A stretch of DNA of 64,000 nucleotides from Erythrobacter sp. EC-HK427 (lineage in GTDB: Bacteria; Pseudomonadota; Alphaproteobacteria; Sphingomonadales; Sphingomonadaceae), in NCBI RefSeq assembly GCF_902498745.1, contig NZ_LR701479.1:1244292-1308291 (forward strand). The letters are read 5' to 3'. Shown one piece after another: positions 34,810 through 43,263 of the stretch (its first letter is position 1; each line of letters starts with the position of its first letter). The translations under genes and the position numbers were made by a program. The notes beneath the pieces were generated by a model. That model had not been told where the DNA came from and did no database searches. It saw only the letters and a program-made list of their open reading frames with translations.

Positions 34810-37644
34810 TCAATGCGCATCATCCCAGCTGGCGCCGGTGCCGATTTCAATCCCCAGCGGCACGGAGAGTTCCACTGCGGGAAGCGCGGCCTCGGCCATC
34901 ACCCGCTCGATCACCGGACTGGCGGCTTCGATATCTGTCTCGGGCAATTCGAACACCAGTTCGTCGTGTACTTGCAGCAGCATTCGGACATTGCCGAGGC
35001 CTTCCGCCTGCAGCGCGGGGAGCATCCGCACCGTCGCGCGCTTGATGATATCGGCGCTGGTGCCCTGGATCGGCGCGTTGATCGCGGCGCGTTCGCTGCC
35101 TTGGCGTTCCATCTGGTTCTTCGCATTGATGCGCGGGAACCATGTTTTGCGCCCGAACAACGTCTCCGAATAGCCCTTCGCCCGCACGCTTTCCAAGGTG
35201 GAGTGGATGTAGGACTGGATGCCGGGGAAGCGCTGGAAATAGGTGTCAATCTTGGCCTGCGCCTCATCCGGCTCGATGCCGAGGCGGGTGGCGAGTCCCC
35301 AGCGCGAAATGCCGTAGAGAATGGCGAAATTGATCGTCTTCGCCGCCGCACGTGTGTCGCGGGTCACTTCGCCATACATCTCCTTGGCGGTTCGCGAGTG
35401 GATGTCCTCGCCGTTCGCGAAGGCCTCTTTCAGCTCGGGCACATCGGCCATATGCGCGGCGAGGCGCAGTTCGATCTGGCTGTAATCGGCGGCGAGCAGG
35501 ACATTGCCGTCCTCGGGCACAAAGGCCTTGCGGATCTGCCGCCCGATTTCGGTGCGGATCGGGATGTTCTGCAGGTTCGGATCGGTGGAGGACAATCGCC
35601 CGGTCTGCGCGCCCACCAAGCTGTAGCTGGTGTGCACGCGCCCCGTTTCAGGGTTGATCGCATCCTGCAAGGCATCGGTATAAGTGCTCTTGAGCTTCGA
35701 GAGCTGCCGGTATTCGAGCACCTTGTTCGCAATCGGCGCGCCTTCGCCTGCGAGGCGTTCGAGCACGCTCTGGTCGGTCGAATATTGCCCGCTCTTGCCC
35801 TTTTTGCCGCCCTTGTAGCCGAGCGTATCGAACAGCACGTCGCCCAGTTGCTTGGGGCTGCCGATGGTGAAGGGAGCGCCCGCCTCGGCGTGAATCTCGG
35901 TTTCCAGCGCGGCGATGGCTTCAGCGAAGGTTTCGGACAGGCGCGCGAGTTCGGCGCGGTCGACCTTGATGCCTTCGCGCTCCATCCGGGCGACCACCGG
36001 GATGAGCGGGCGGTCAACCCTCTGGTAAATCCGCACAGCGCCTTCATCAGGCATCCGCCGCGCCAGATGCGCGTGGAGCCGCCATGTCACATCGGCATCC
36101 TCGGCGGCGTATTGGGTGGCCTTGTCCAGCGGCACCTCGCCGAAAGGAATGGCCTTTTTACCGGTGCCGCACACATCCTTGAACGCGAGCGGGGTGTGGC
36201 CGAGATGGCGCTCTGACAATTCGTCCATCCCATGCCCGCCGCCGATTCCGTCTTGCGAGCGGCCTGCATCGAGATCGAAGCTCATAATCATCGTGTCATC
36301 GACCGGGCCGACGGCAATGCCTTGGCGGGCGAGGACGTTGATATCGTATTTGATATTCTGCCCGATTTTCACCACCGCATCGCTCTCCAGCAGCGGCTTC
36401 AATGCGGCGATGGCGGCGGCGCGGTCGATTTGCTGCGGTTTCTCGGCGAACATATCGCTGCCACCATGCGCGAGGGGGATGTAGCACGCGTCATTGGGGC
36501 CGAGCGCAAGGCTTACGCCGACCAGCTCGGCGGAAATCGCATCGAGGCTGTTTGTCTCGGTATCCACCGCGACCGAATGCGCGGCATGGGCGCGGGCGAT
36601 CCAATGCTCCAGCCGCTCCATCGTCTGCACCGTTTCATAGGCAGAGCGATCAACCGCGGGCATTTCGGGCAGCGGCTGCACATTGCCCGCGGGCGCGTGC
36701 GCTTCGCCCTTGGTGTCAGCCTTGGCAGGGTTGAGATTGTTGGCGCGCACCGGACTGCCCGTGCCCGCTTCCAGCCGTTTCAGCAGCGAATTGAAGCCGT
36801 GAGTTTGCAGGAACGCGGCCAACGGTTCGGGCGGGATGCCCGCCAGCTTCATCTCATCCAGCGCGATGGGCAGCGGGCAATCGCCTCTCAGCTCCACCAG
36901 CACGCGGCTGAGCTCGGCTGCCTCACGGCCTTCGAGCAGCCGCTCTTTGAGCTTGGAGGCCTTCATGCCTGGCGCCGCATCAAGCGCGGCGGCGAGCGAG
37001 CCGTTATCGGCGATCAGCTTGGAGGCGGTTTTGGGGCCGACGCCGTAAATGCCCGGCACATTGTCGACGCTGTCGCCCATCAGTGCGAGCACATCTCCCA
37101 CCAAAGCGGGCGGCACGCCGAATTTCTCCTCGACCTCGGGGATATAGATGCGCGCATCCTTCATCGTGTCGAGCATATCGATGCGGGCACCATTCTCTTC
37201 GCCCACCAGCTGCATCAGATCCTTGTCGGAGGAAACGATGGTGACATCGAAGCCTTCGGCCTGCGCTGCGAGCGCGTAGGAGGCGATCATATCGTCCGCC
37301 TCGACATCGGGTTCCTCGATCAGCGGTAGCGAGAAGGCTCTGGTCGCGTCGCGAATCAGCGGGAATTGCGGGACGAGATCTTCGGGCGGGGGCGGGCGAT
37401 TCGCTTTGTACTGCGGGTAGATGTCATTGCGGAAGGATTTGGAGGATTTATCAAGGATAACCGCTAGATGCGTCGGCCCGTCGGCCTTTTCGAGATCATC
37501 CGCCAGCTTCCACAGCATGGTAGTATATCCGTAAACCGCGCCCACCGGCGTGCCTTCGGGGTTCGTCAGAGGGGGGAGCCGGTGATACGCCCTGAAAATA
37601 TAGGCTGATCCATCGACCAGATAGAGATGCTGCTTTTCCGCCAT
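34810..37644 (-). CDS. polA: DNA polymerase I
   Basis: 944 residues, all three domains present. The 5'-3' exonuclease (1 to about 290) has the metal-binding VEADDMIASYA segment. The 3'-5' proofreading domain retains VAVDTETNSL with both acidic residues, so it is predicted active. The polymerase domain has motif A LLAADYSQIELR, motif B RAAAKTINFAILYG and motif C MLLQVHDELVFE. It removes RNA primers and fills gaps in replication and repair. Confidence 0.97.
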   Translation of the reverse strand: MAEKQHLYLVDGSAYIFRAYHRLPPLTNPEGTPVGAVYGYTTMLWKLADDLEKADGPTHLAVILDKSSKSFRNDIYPQYKANRPPPPEDLVPQFPLIRDATRAFSLPLIEEPDVEADDMIASYALAAQAEGFDVTIVSSDKDLMQLVGEENGARIDMLDTMKDARIYIPEVEEKFGVPPALVGDVLALMGDSVDNVPGIYGVGPKTASKLIADNGSLAAALDAAPGMKASKLKERLLEGREAAELSRVLVELRGDCPLPIALDEMKLAGIPPEPLAAFLQTHGFNSLLKRLEAGTGSPVRANNLNPAKADTKGEAHAPAGNVQPLPEMPAVDRSAYETVQTMERLEHWIARAHAAHSVAVDTETNSLDAISAELVGVSLALGPNDACYIPLAHGGSDMFAEKPQQIDRAAAIAALKPLLESDAVVKIGQNIKYDINVLARQGIAVGPVDDTMIMSFDLDAGRSQDGIGGGHGMDELSERHLGHTPLAFKDVCGTGKKAIPFGEVPLDKATQYAAEDADVTWRLHAHLARRMPDEGAVRIYQRVDRPLIPVVARMEREGIKVDRAELARLSETFAEAIAALETEIHAEAGAPFTIGSPKQLGDVLFDTLGYKGGKKGKSGQYSTDQSVLERLAGEGAPIANKVLEYRQLSKLKSTYTDALQDAINPETGRVHTSYSLVGAQTGRLSSTDPNLQNIPIRTEIGRQIRKAFVPEDGNVLLAADYSQIELRLAAHMADVPELKEAFANGEDIHSRTAKEMYGEVTRDTRAAAKTINFAILYGISRWGLATRLGIEPDEAQAKIDTYFQRFPGIQSYIHSTLESVRAKGYSETLFGRKTWFPRINAKNQMERQGSERAAINAPIQGTSADIIKRATVRMLPALQAEGLGNVRMLLQVHDELVFELPETDIEAASPVIERVMAEAALPAVELSVPLGIEIGTGASWDDAH

Positions 37645-37744
37645 AATGGCCTGCTAGCACGCCGTTTTCCTCCGGTCAGCCGCGAATGCCGTCATCCTCC
37701 CGGCAAAAATTTTGCCCCATTTGCGCCACATTCCTCTTGCGCTT

Positions 37745-37768
37745 GCCCAAATGTGGCATTATTTGGGC
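37745..37768. promoter_or_regulatory. perfect inverted repeat upstream of the lipoprotein gene
   Basis: GCCCAAAT-GTGGCATT-ATTTGGGC, 8-bp arms with an 8-base spacer, about 77 bases before the lipoprotein start. It could be an operator or a leader hairpin. Confidence 0.4.
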
Positions 37769-37844
37769 AGTGAGCTGGACGGGAAGTCTAGCTTGAGACC
37801 GGGGGTTCCGTTCTCATCATTATCGCAATTAAGGGGTTCATCCT

Positions 37845-38108
37845 ATGCGTAAGATCGTTCTCGTTGCTGCCGCTGCCGGCGCTGCTCTGTCGCTCGCTGC
37901 TTGTGCTGAAGAAGCTGCCGAAACCGAAGCTGCTGTTGAAGAAACCGCTGCTGACATGGAATCGGTTGCTGAAGAAGCTGGTGCCGAAATGGAAGCTGCT
38001 GCTGAAGAAGCTGGCGCTGAAATGGAAGCTGCTGGTGAAGAAGCTGCTGCTGCTGTTGACGGCGCTGTGGAAGAAGCCGAAGCAACTGTTGAAGAAGCTG
38101 CTGAATAA
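37845..38108 (+). CDS. acidic Ala/Glu-rich lipoprotein of undecapeptide repeats
   Basis: 87 residues, ATG preceded by AAGGGG 8 bases upstream and followed by a terminator. The signal ends in LSLAAC, a lipobox with Cys20. The mature chain is six near-perfect 11-residue units, for example EEAGAEMEAAA repeated, with no Lys, Arg, aromatic or further Cys residue. Undecad repeats of this kind predict one long amphipathic or right-handed coiled-coil helix. The codons are mainly GCT and GAA, unlike the GCC/GAG preference of neighbours, consistent with either high expression or slippage expansion. Function unknown. Confidence 0.82.
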   Translation: MRKIVLVAAAAGAALSLAACAEEAAETEAAVEETAADMESVAEEAGAEMEAAAEEAGAEMEAAGEEAAAAVDGAVEEAEATVEEAAE

Positions 38109-38137
38109 TTTCAGCCGGTTTCTACCGACAAAGAAAG

Positions 38138-38168
38138 GGGCGTGGCCAGCGATGGCCGCGCCCTTTTT
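38138..38168 (+). terminator. intrinsic terminator of the lipoprotein gene
   Basis: GGGCGTGGCCA pairs with TGGCCGCGCCC around a GCGA loop, followed by TTTTT (38164-38168), 30 bases after the stop. Confidence 0.88.
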
Positions 38169-38227
38169 CTATGTCTAACGTTTATGTGTGAAACGCGCCG
38201 ACGAAACGCGCTCTTCGAATCCGGGCG

Positions 38228-39277
38228 TCAGCGCGCCGCCGAATATCCGTAATTGCCCTGGCTGCCATTGCCGCGCTGCGCCTCATCGGCAAAGCCATCG
38301 TAAAGCGCGCGGGCGATGGTGGCGATCCGGGCATTGCGGTCGGTCGGCGAGTTTTGCCCCGTTACATAGATCGCCACGACAATCGTGCGCCCGTCAGGCC
38401 CGGTGATAATGCCGATATCGCTGGCGACGCGGTGCAGCGTGCCGGTCTTGTGCGCCACCGTCACGCCCGCGGGCATGAGCGCCGGGATTCGGGTAGAGCC
38501 GGTGCGGCAACGCTCCATCGCATCGATAATGATATGGCGGCTCTCGCGGCTGAGCCAGCGGCCCTGATAAATCCCCGCGAGCAGCTGCACCATCGCTTCG
38601 GGCGTGGCGCTGTCGCGCGGGTCGATATAATGGCGCGCGTCGAATTCGCGGTTGTCGCGCACAAGCGTGGCGATATCGCGGTCGAGGCTGAATTCGGTGA
38701 TCCCTGCGCGGCGCATCCAGTCATTCACCGGACCGACTCCGCCCATCGCTGCGAGCAGCGCGTCGGTCGCCGGATTGGAACTGCGGGTAATCATCAGGTC
38801 GATGAGCTCGTGCGCGGGCAGATACTCGCCTTGGCGCACCGGCGCGCGCGCGCTGCTGAGCGGGGTGGAATTGACCGGCACGAGCAACGGATATTCCGCC
38901 GTTAGGCTCCAACGGCCTTGGTCTACGCCTTCGAGATAGGCGGCGGCGATGGCGATCTTGCTGGTGCTGGCGAGCGGAAACCGCTGGTCGCCATATATGG
39001 AAATCTGCCTACCGGTTGATAAATCGAGCGCCGCCACGCCGATGCGGCCTTCGCTACCATCCGCCAACTGGGCAAGCCGTGCCTCGAAGGGTGAAGAGTA
39101 GGACGGAGTGAAATCGCGCGGGGCGCGCACTTCGGTGCCGAACGCCCGGTCAAACGCAGCCTCGAACCCGCCCGATTGCGCCAGCGAATGCGACTGGCTC
39201 TGCGCCTGCGCAGGCGAAATCGCCGCAACTGCCAGCACTATGGGAGAAAGAAAGCGAGCGAGCCGTGTAAGTTTCAT
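38228..39277 (-). CDS. class A beta-lactamase-like serine hydrolase
   Basis: 349 residues from the ATG at 39277 (the frame extends 26 codons further without similarity). A signal peptide ends at SPAQAQ. Penicillin-binding fold motifs: Ser104-Thr-Ser-Lys107 (SxxK) in FPLASTSK, SSN in place of SDN (TRSSNPATD), and HKTG. The omega-loop ExxLN that deacylates penicillins is not present; the segment reads REFDARHYIDPRDSATPEAM. It may be a periplasmic serine hydrolase or peptidase rather than a true beta-lactamase. It is monocistronic. Confidence 0.82.
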   Translation of the reverse strand: MKLTRLARFLSPIVLAVAAISPAQAQSQSHSLAQSGGFEAAFDRAFGTEVRAPRDFTPSYSSPFEARLAQLADGSEGRIGVAALDLSTGRQISIYGDQRFPLASTSKIAIAAAYLEGVDQGRWSLTAEYPLLVPVNSTPLSSARAPVRQGEYLPAHELIDLMITRSSNPATDALLAAMGGVGPVNDWMRRAGITEFSLDRDIATLVRDNREFDARHYIDPRDSATPEAMVQLLAGIYQGRWLSRESRHIIIDAMERCRTGSTRIPALMPAGVTVAHKTGTLHRVASDIGIITGPDGRTIVVAIYVTGQNSPTDRNARIATIARALYDGFADEAQRGNGSQGNYGYSAAR

Positions 39278-39679
39278 ATCATCTTTCTGCCGGAAATATG
39301 CTTGGTAAATGATTAACAATGTAAACTCTGGCGATACGGGCGCGACGAAACGCACAAAAATTTGGCTGTATTGAGCCAGGCGACCCGATTTTGACGCAAA
39401 ATGGCGTTTTCCAGCGGCATTATCGTTGCAACCACGCGAAAGAGGTTAGGGGCTTTTGCTTAACCGCTCTTGCCCGCCTGCCTTGCATCACATCCGCTCC
39501 TGCAATGTCACAAAAGGCCTTGCGGAACGTGTTCATCGCCGGTTCCGCTCCGCCGCGCGATAGGGCGAAAATGCCACAGGCGGGGCAATCGCTTGGCCGT
39601 GGCCCTAATTGTGTTGACGCGGGCCGAACTAATCGGCTTGATGTTACGGGACTGACTTACCTGTGGAGAGACCCTTACC
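39278..39679. other. gap between the divergent hydrolase and DUF305 genes
   Basis: About 400 bases. No convincing gene. An ORF across 39391-40194 is a shadow of the next gene. A TTGACG at 39615 with AT-poor sequence behind it might be part of the DUF305 promoter; GGAGAG (39664-39669) precedes that start. Confidence 0.4.
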
Positions 39680-41851
39680 ATGATCCTACGCCGTTCCCTT
39701 CTTGCGCCGCTATCGCTGAGCGCCATGCTGCTGGCCAGCACCGCGCCGGCATTCGGCCAGTCCGCTTCGCTGATCCAGCCGGGCGAGCCGGGCGCCGAAT
39801 CGCGGATGCTGACCGCTGCCGAAGCGGTGGCCATCGCCGATTCGACCTTCACCGCCGCCGATGTGGAATTCATGCAGGGCATGATCGTGCACCACCAGCA
39901 GGCGGTCGACATGGCCAATCTGGTCGAAGGCCGCACCGAGAACACCGCGATCCGCGGCATTGCGGGTCGCATCCTGACCTCGCAGGAACAGGAAATCGGC
40001 CTGATGAGCGACTGGCTGACCCAGCGCGGCCAGCCGGTGGCAATGGGCGGCATGGATCATTCCACCATGGATCATTCCGGCCATCACGGGATGAACCATT
40101 CCGCGCCGCAGGGCATGGATCACTCCACCATGGCGGGCATGGCAACGCCTGCGCAAATGGCGCAGCTGGCAGCGTCCGAAGGCGCGGCATTTGATCGCAT
40201 GTTCCTCCAATTGATGATCGCCCACCATCAGGGCGCAATCACCATGGTCGACACGCTGCGGTCCGCTCCGGGATCGACCAATGATTCCTTCCTCGAACGG
40301 TTCGCCGCCGACGTAGTGAATGACCAGGCCTTCGAAATCAACCGGATGAGCCGCCAGTTGGCAGGCATGACCGATCCGCGCGAAGGCCTCTCGCCCGGCG
40401 TGTACAATGCCGGTGAAGCGATCCTCAATCTCGAGCACGTGCATTTCCAGCCCAAGCCTGCCGGGTTCTATCCCGAAGGCGCAGAGCTTCCCGAAAGCGT
40501 GCCGAGCGTGGATGGCGATGACCGTCCGGTGTTCGCCACCGGCAGCGCCTTCTCCTTCGCCAACACCGATATCGCCTTCTCGGGCGATCTGATGGTGGCA
40601 GGCAGCTATCACGGCTTCAACGCTTACCGGCTTGACGAGAACGGCGTTCCCAACCTCGTCAGCTCGGTGGTCTGCCCCGGCGGGCAGGGCGACATTTCGA
40701 TTGTCGGCGATCTTCTGCTCATGAGCGTCGAGGAAAATCGTGGCCGCACCGATTGCGGGCTTGAAGGTGTGCAGGAACGCGTTTCCGACAAGCGCCTGCG
40801 CGGTCTGCGCATTTTCGACATTTCCGACATCACCGCACCGCGTCAGGTGGGTCTGGTGCAGACCTGCCGTGGCAGCCACACCCATTCGGTGGTTAATGTG
40901 AATGACGAGCGGATCCTCGTCTACAACTCCGGCACCGGCGGCGTGCGCGCGCAGGAAGAGCTGGAAACCTGCGTCAATGCCGGCCCGCAGAACGAGCAAA
41001 CTGCGCTCTTTAGCATCGATGTGATCGAAATTCCGCTGGCCAATCCGGCCGAAGCGCGCATCGTTTCGAGCCCGCGCGTTTTTGCCGATGATGCCGGCAA
41101 CATCGCCGGTCTGTGGCAGGGCGGCAACCATGGCCCCAACACGCAGTCGACCCGTCCGACCGACCAGTGCCACGATATCACCGTCTTCCCGACGCTGAAC
41201 CTCGCGGCGGGCGCGTGCTCGGGCAATGGCATCCTGATGGACATCAGCGATCCCTATAACCCCGTCCGGATTGACGCGGTGACCGATGAAGGCTTCGCCT
41301 ATTGGCACTCGGCCACCTTCAACAATGATGGCAGCGTCGTGCTGTTCACCGACGAATGGGGTGGCGGCGGCGCGCCGCGCTGTCTGCCGACCGATCCGGA
41401 CACATGGGGCGCGGATGCGTTCTATTCGATCGAGGACGGCCAACTGGTGCGTCGCGGCACCTTCAAGATCCCCGGCGTGCAGAGCGAGCTGGAAAACTGC
41501 GTCGCGCATAACGGCTCGATCATCCCGGTGCCGGGCCGCGATATCTTTGTGCAGGCCTGGTATCAGGGCGGCCTGTCGGTGATCGACTTCACCGATCCGG
41601 ACAACCCCTTCGAAATCGCCTATTTCGACCGTGGGCCGGTGAGCGATACGCAGGTGCAGACCGGCGGTTACTGGTCGGTGTACTGGTATAATGGCCGCAT
41701 CTACGGCACCGAAATCGCACGCGGCATCGACGTGTTCGAACTGACGCCGAGCGAGTTCCTCACCGCCGAGGAAATCGCCGCTGCCGAAAATGCGGACATG
41801 GGCGAAACCTTCAACCCGCAGACGCAGTATCCGGTCACCTGGCCCGAGTAA
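39680..41851 (+). CDS. exported DUF305 - LVIVD beta-propeller fusion protein
   Basis: 723 residues. A signal peptide ends near FGQ (about 26). The DUF305 region (about 45-235) has two ferritin-like copies of the metal-site motif: FMQGMIVHHQQAVDMA and FLQLMIAHHQGAITMV. Between them lies a Met/His-rich linker of repeated MDHS units. From about 255 to the end is an LVIVD-type propeller (LRIFDISDITAPRQVG; VIDFTDPDNPFEI). DUF305 proteins are periplasmic, copper-linked; the fusion is placed at a cop locus but on the opposite strand. No database check was possible. Confidence 0.87.
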   Translation: MILRRSLLAPLSLSAMLLASTAPAFGQSASLIQPGEPGAESRMLTAAEAVAIADSTFTAADVEFMQGMIVHHQQAVDMANLVEGRTENTAIRGIAGRILTSQEQEIGLMSDWLTQRGQPVAMGGMDHSTMDHSGHHGMNHSAPQGMDHSTMAGMATPAQMAQLAASEGAAFDRMFLQLMIAHHQGAITMVDTLRSAPGSTNDSFLERFAADVVNDQAFEINRMSRQLAGMTDPREGLSPGVYNAGEAILNLEHVHFQPKPAGFYPEGAELPESVPSVDGDDRPVFATGSAFSFANTDIAFSGDLMVAGSYHGFNAYRLDENGVPNLVSSVVCPGGQGDISIVGDLLLMSVEENRGRTDCGLEGVQERVSDKRLRGLRIFDISDITAPRQVGLVQTCRGSHTHSVVNVNDERILVYNSGTGGVRAQEELETCVNAGPQNEQTALFSIDVIEIPLANPAEARIVSSPRVFADDAGNIAGLWQGGNHGPNTQSTRPTDQCHDITVFPTLNLAAGACSGNGILMDISDPYNPVRIDAVTDEGFAYWHSATFNNDGSVVLFTDEWGGGGAPRCLPTDPDTWGADAFYSIEDGQLVRRGTFKIPGVQSELENCVAHNGSIIPVPGRDIFVQAWYQGGLSVIDFTDPDNPFEIAYFDRGPVSDTQVQTGGYWSVYWYNGRIYGTEIARGIDVFELTPSEFLTAEEIAAAENADMGETFNPQTQYPVTWPE

Positions 41852-41920
41852 GCTCGACAGGCCAAGTCTAAGGCTTGCGTAAAGAATCGGCGGAGCCGGA
41901 GCGATCCGGTTCCGCCCTTT

Positions 41921-42187
41921 TCATTGCGCAGCCTGGCCCGCGTCGCTTTCGGCTTTGGGATAGAATTTGCGATACAGCGACCAAAGCGGGACGGTGAACA
42001 TATAGCCGCCAAACGCGCCGCCAATGTAGAATACCCCCGACTTGCCGCCGCTATAGCCGAACAATTGGGTCACAATTGCATAGGCCAGCAGCGCGCCTGC
42101 CACGACGCAGATGCCGGTCAGCAGCATAAGCGGGCCGTAGAGCAGCCAGTTGTTGCGCGTTTTCTGGGGCGATGGTGTCTCGGTCAT
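41921..42187 (-). CDS. hypothetical small membrane protein at the cop locus
   Basis: 88 residues from the ATG at 42187, with GGAG 8 bases upstream. Two hydrophobic segments (about 14-40 and 52-70) and a polar tail. No recognised family. It lies 80 bases after copB on the same strand and may be the third gene of the copA-copB unit; its 3' end faces the DUF305 fusion gene. Confidence 0.65.
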   Translation of the reverse strand: MTETPSPQKTRNNWLLYGPLMLLTGICVVAGALLAYAIVTQLFGYSGGKSGVFYIGGAFGGYMFTVPLWSLYRKFYPKAESDAGQAAQ

Positions 42188-42267
42188 GGGGCGCACTCCA
42201 CAGTTCTGGACTGGCTGCTGCCTAGCATGAATTTGGCAGTGCGCCGCTCCCATGAATATGGCGTGCG

Positions 42268-43263
42268 TTAGAACCAGGCGCGCAGGCCGATCAGGAACAC
42301 CAGCCCCTCCGGGTCTTCCCCTTCGGCGCGCAGATAATCCGCTGTCCGACCGGTCGCTGCTTCATATTCGACGCCGATATAGGGTGCGAATTCGGGCACG
42401 AATTCGTAGCGGAGCCTGAGGCCGGTCTCGATTTTCGAGAGGCCGACGCCCACGCCGCGTTCGGGAATGTCCTGCGCCGACAGTTCGATCTCGACGCGCG
42501 GCTGCAAGACCAATCGCTGGGTAAGCCGCATATCGTGCTCGGCCTCCACCCGCGCGGTCAGATCACCTTCCAGCGAGACAAAGGCGGCGGCATCGACATG
42601 GATCATATGAGGGGCCAGCCCTTGCACCCCGATCGCCAGATGGGCAGTCGGGTCGGGCGCGACATCCAGCCGCACCCCGGCTTGTAAATCGAACCACGGG
42701 CCGATGGCACTGGCCCAAAGCAATTGTCCTTCGGCATCCTCCAGATCGCCGCCGAAAGCACCTTCGCCCTCGCTTTTGAAAACGACGCGATTGGTCGCGG
42801 TGCCATGCCAGCCCTGCACGTCCCACAGATATGCGTCATGCTCCCCGCCGAGCCGGACTTCGAGCCGCTCGGCAAAGGCAAGGCCGAAACGCTGGTCGCC
42901 ATGCATGGCGTGGTTGTAGCGGCGCGCGGGGGCCATCGCCTCGCGGCCCCAGATGGCATCGGCGGCGTGCTGCGGGCCGGAGAAAGCCTCGGGCGGCGGC
43001 GGGCCAAAGGGAATGTCCGGATCAGCGGGCATGGCGCCGTGCATGGAATGATCCATCGCGCGGTGATCCATTTGGCTGTGATCGACCTGCGGCTGGTGCG
43101 CGGAATGATCCATTCCCTGATGCGCGGAGTGGTCTTCCGGTTCGGGCGCGGCTTCGGCTTGTTGGCCCTCCGCATGACCTTCGTGCCCCTGATGGCCCGA
43201 ATGATCCTGCGCGGCAGCGGGCACGGCGAACAGCGCCGCTCCGGCAAACAGTATCGCGCGCAT
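42268..43263 (-). CDS. copB: copper resistance protein B
   Basis: 331 residues from the ATG at 43263, sharing one base with the copA stop (TGATG). After the signal peptide (ending AAAQ) comes a His/Met-rich region with repeated MDHS/DHSAHQ units (about 20-80) that should bind copper, then the beta-barrel CopB domain (AIWGREAMAPARRYNHAM to C-terminal VFLIGLRAWF) of the outer membrane. CopB is thought to bind or move copper across the outer membrane together with CopA. Confidence 0.94.
   Translation of the reverse strand: MRAILFAGAALFAVPAAAQDHSGHQGHEGHAEGQQAEAAPEPEDHSAHQGMDHSAHQPQVDHSQMDHRAMDHSMHGAMPADPDIPFGPPPPEAFSGPQHAADAIWGREAMAPARRYNHAMHGDQRFGLAFAERLEVRLGGEHDAYLWDVQGWHGTATNRVVFKSEGEGAFGGDLEDAEGQLLWASAIGPWFDLQAGVRLDVAPDPTAHLAIGVQGLAPHMIHVDAAAFVSLEGDLTARVEAEHDMRLTQRLVLQPRVEIELSAQDIPERGVGVGLSKIETGLRLRYEFVPEFAPYIGVEYEAATGRTADYLRAEGEDPEGLVFLIGLRAWF

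Noticed and set aside
38188..38240. Possible tRNA T-arm (TTCGAATCC) near 38212
   Set aside because: No acceptor stem or cloverleaf can be formed around it.
39710..41509. 599-codon minus-strand ORF
   Set aside because: Antisense of the DUF305-LVIVD gene; no recognisable domain.
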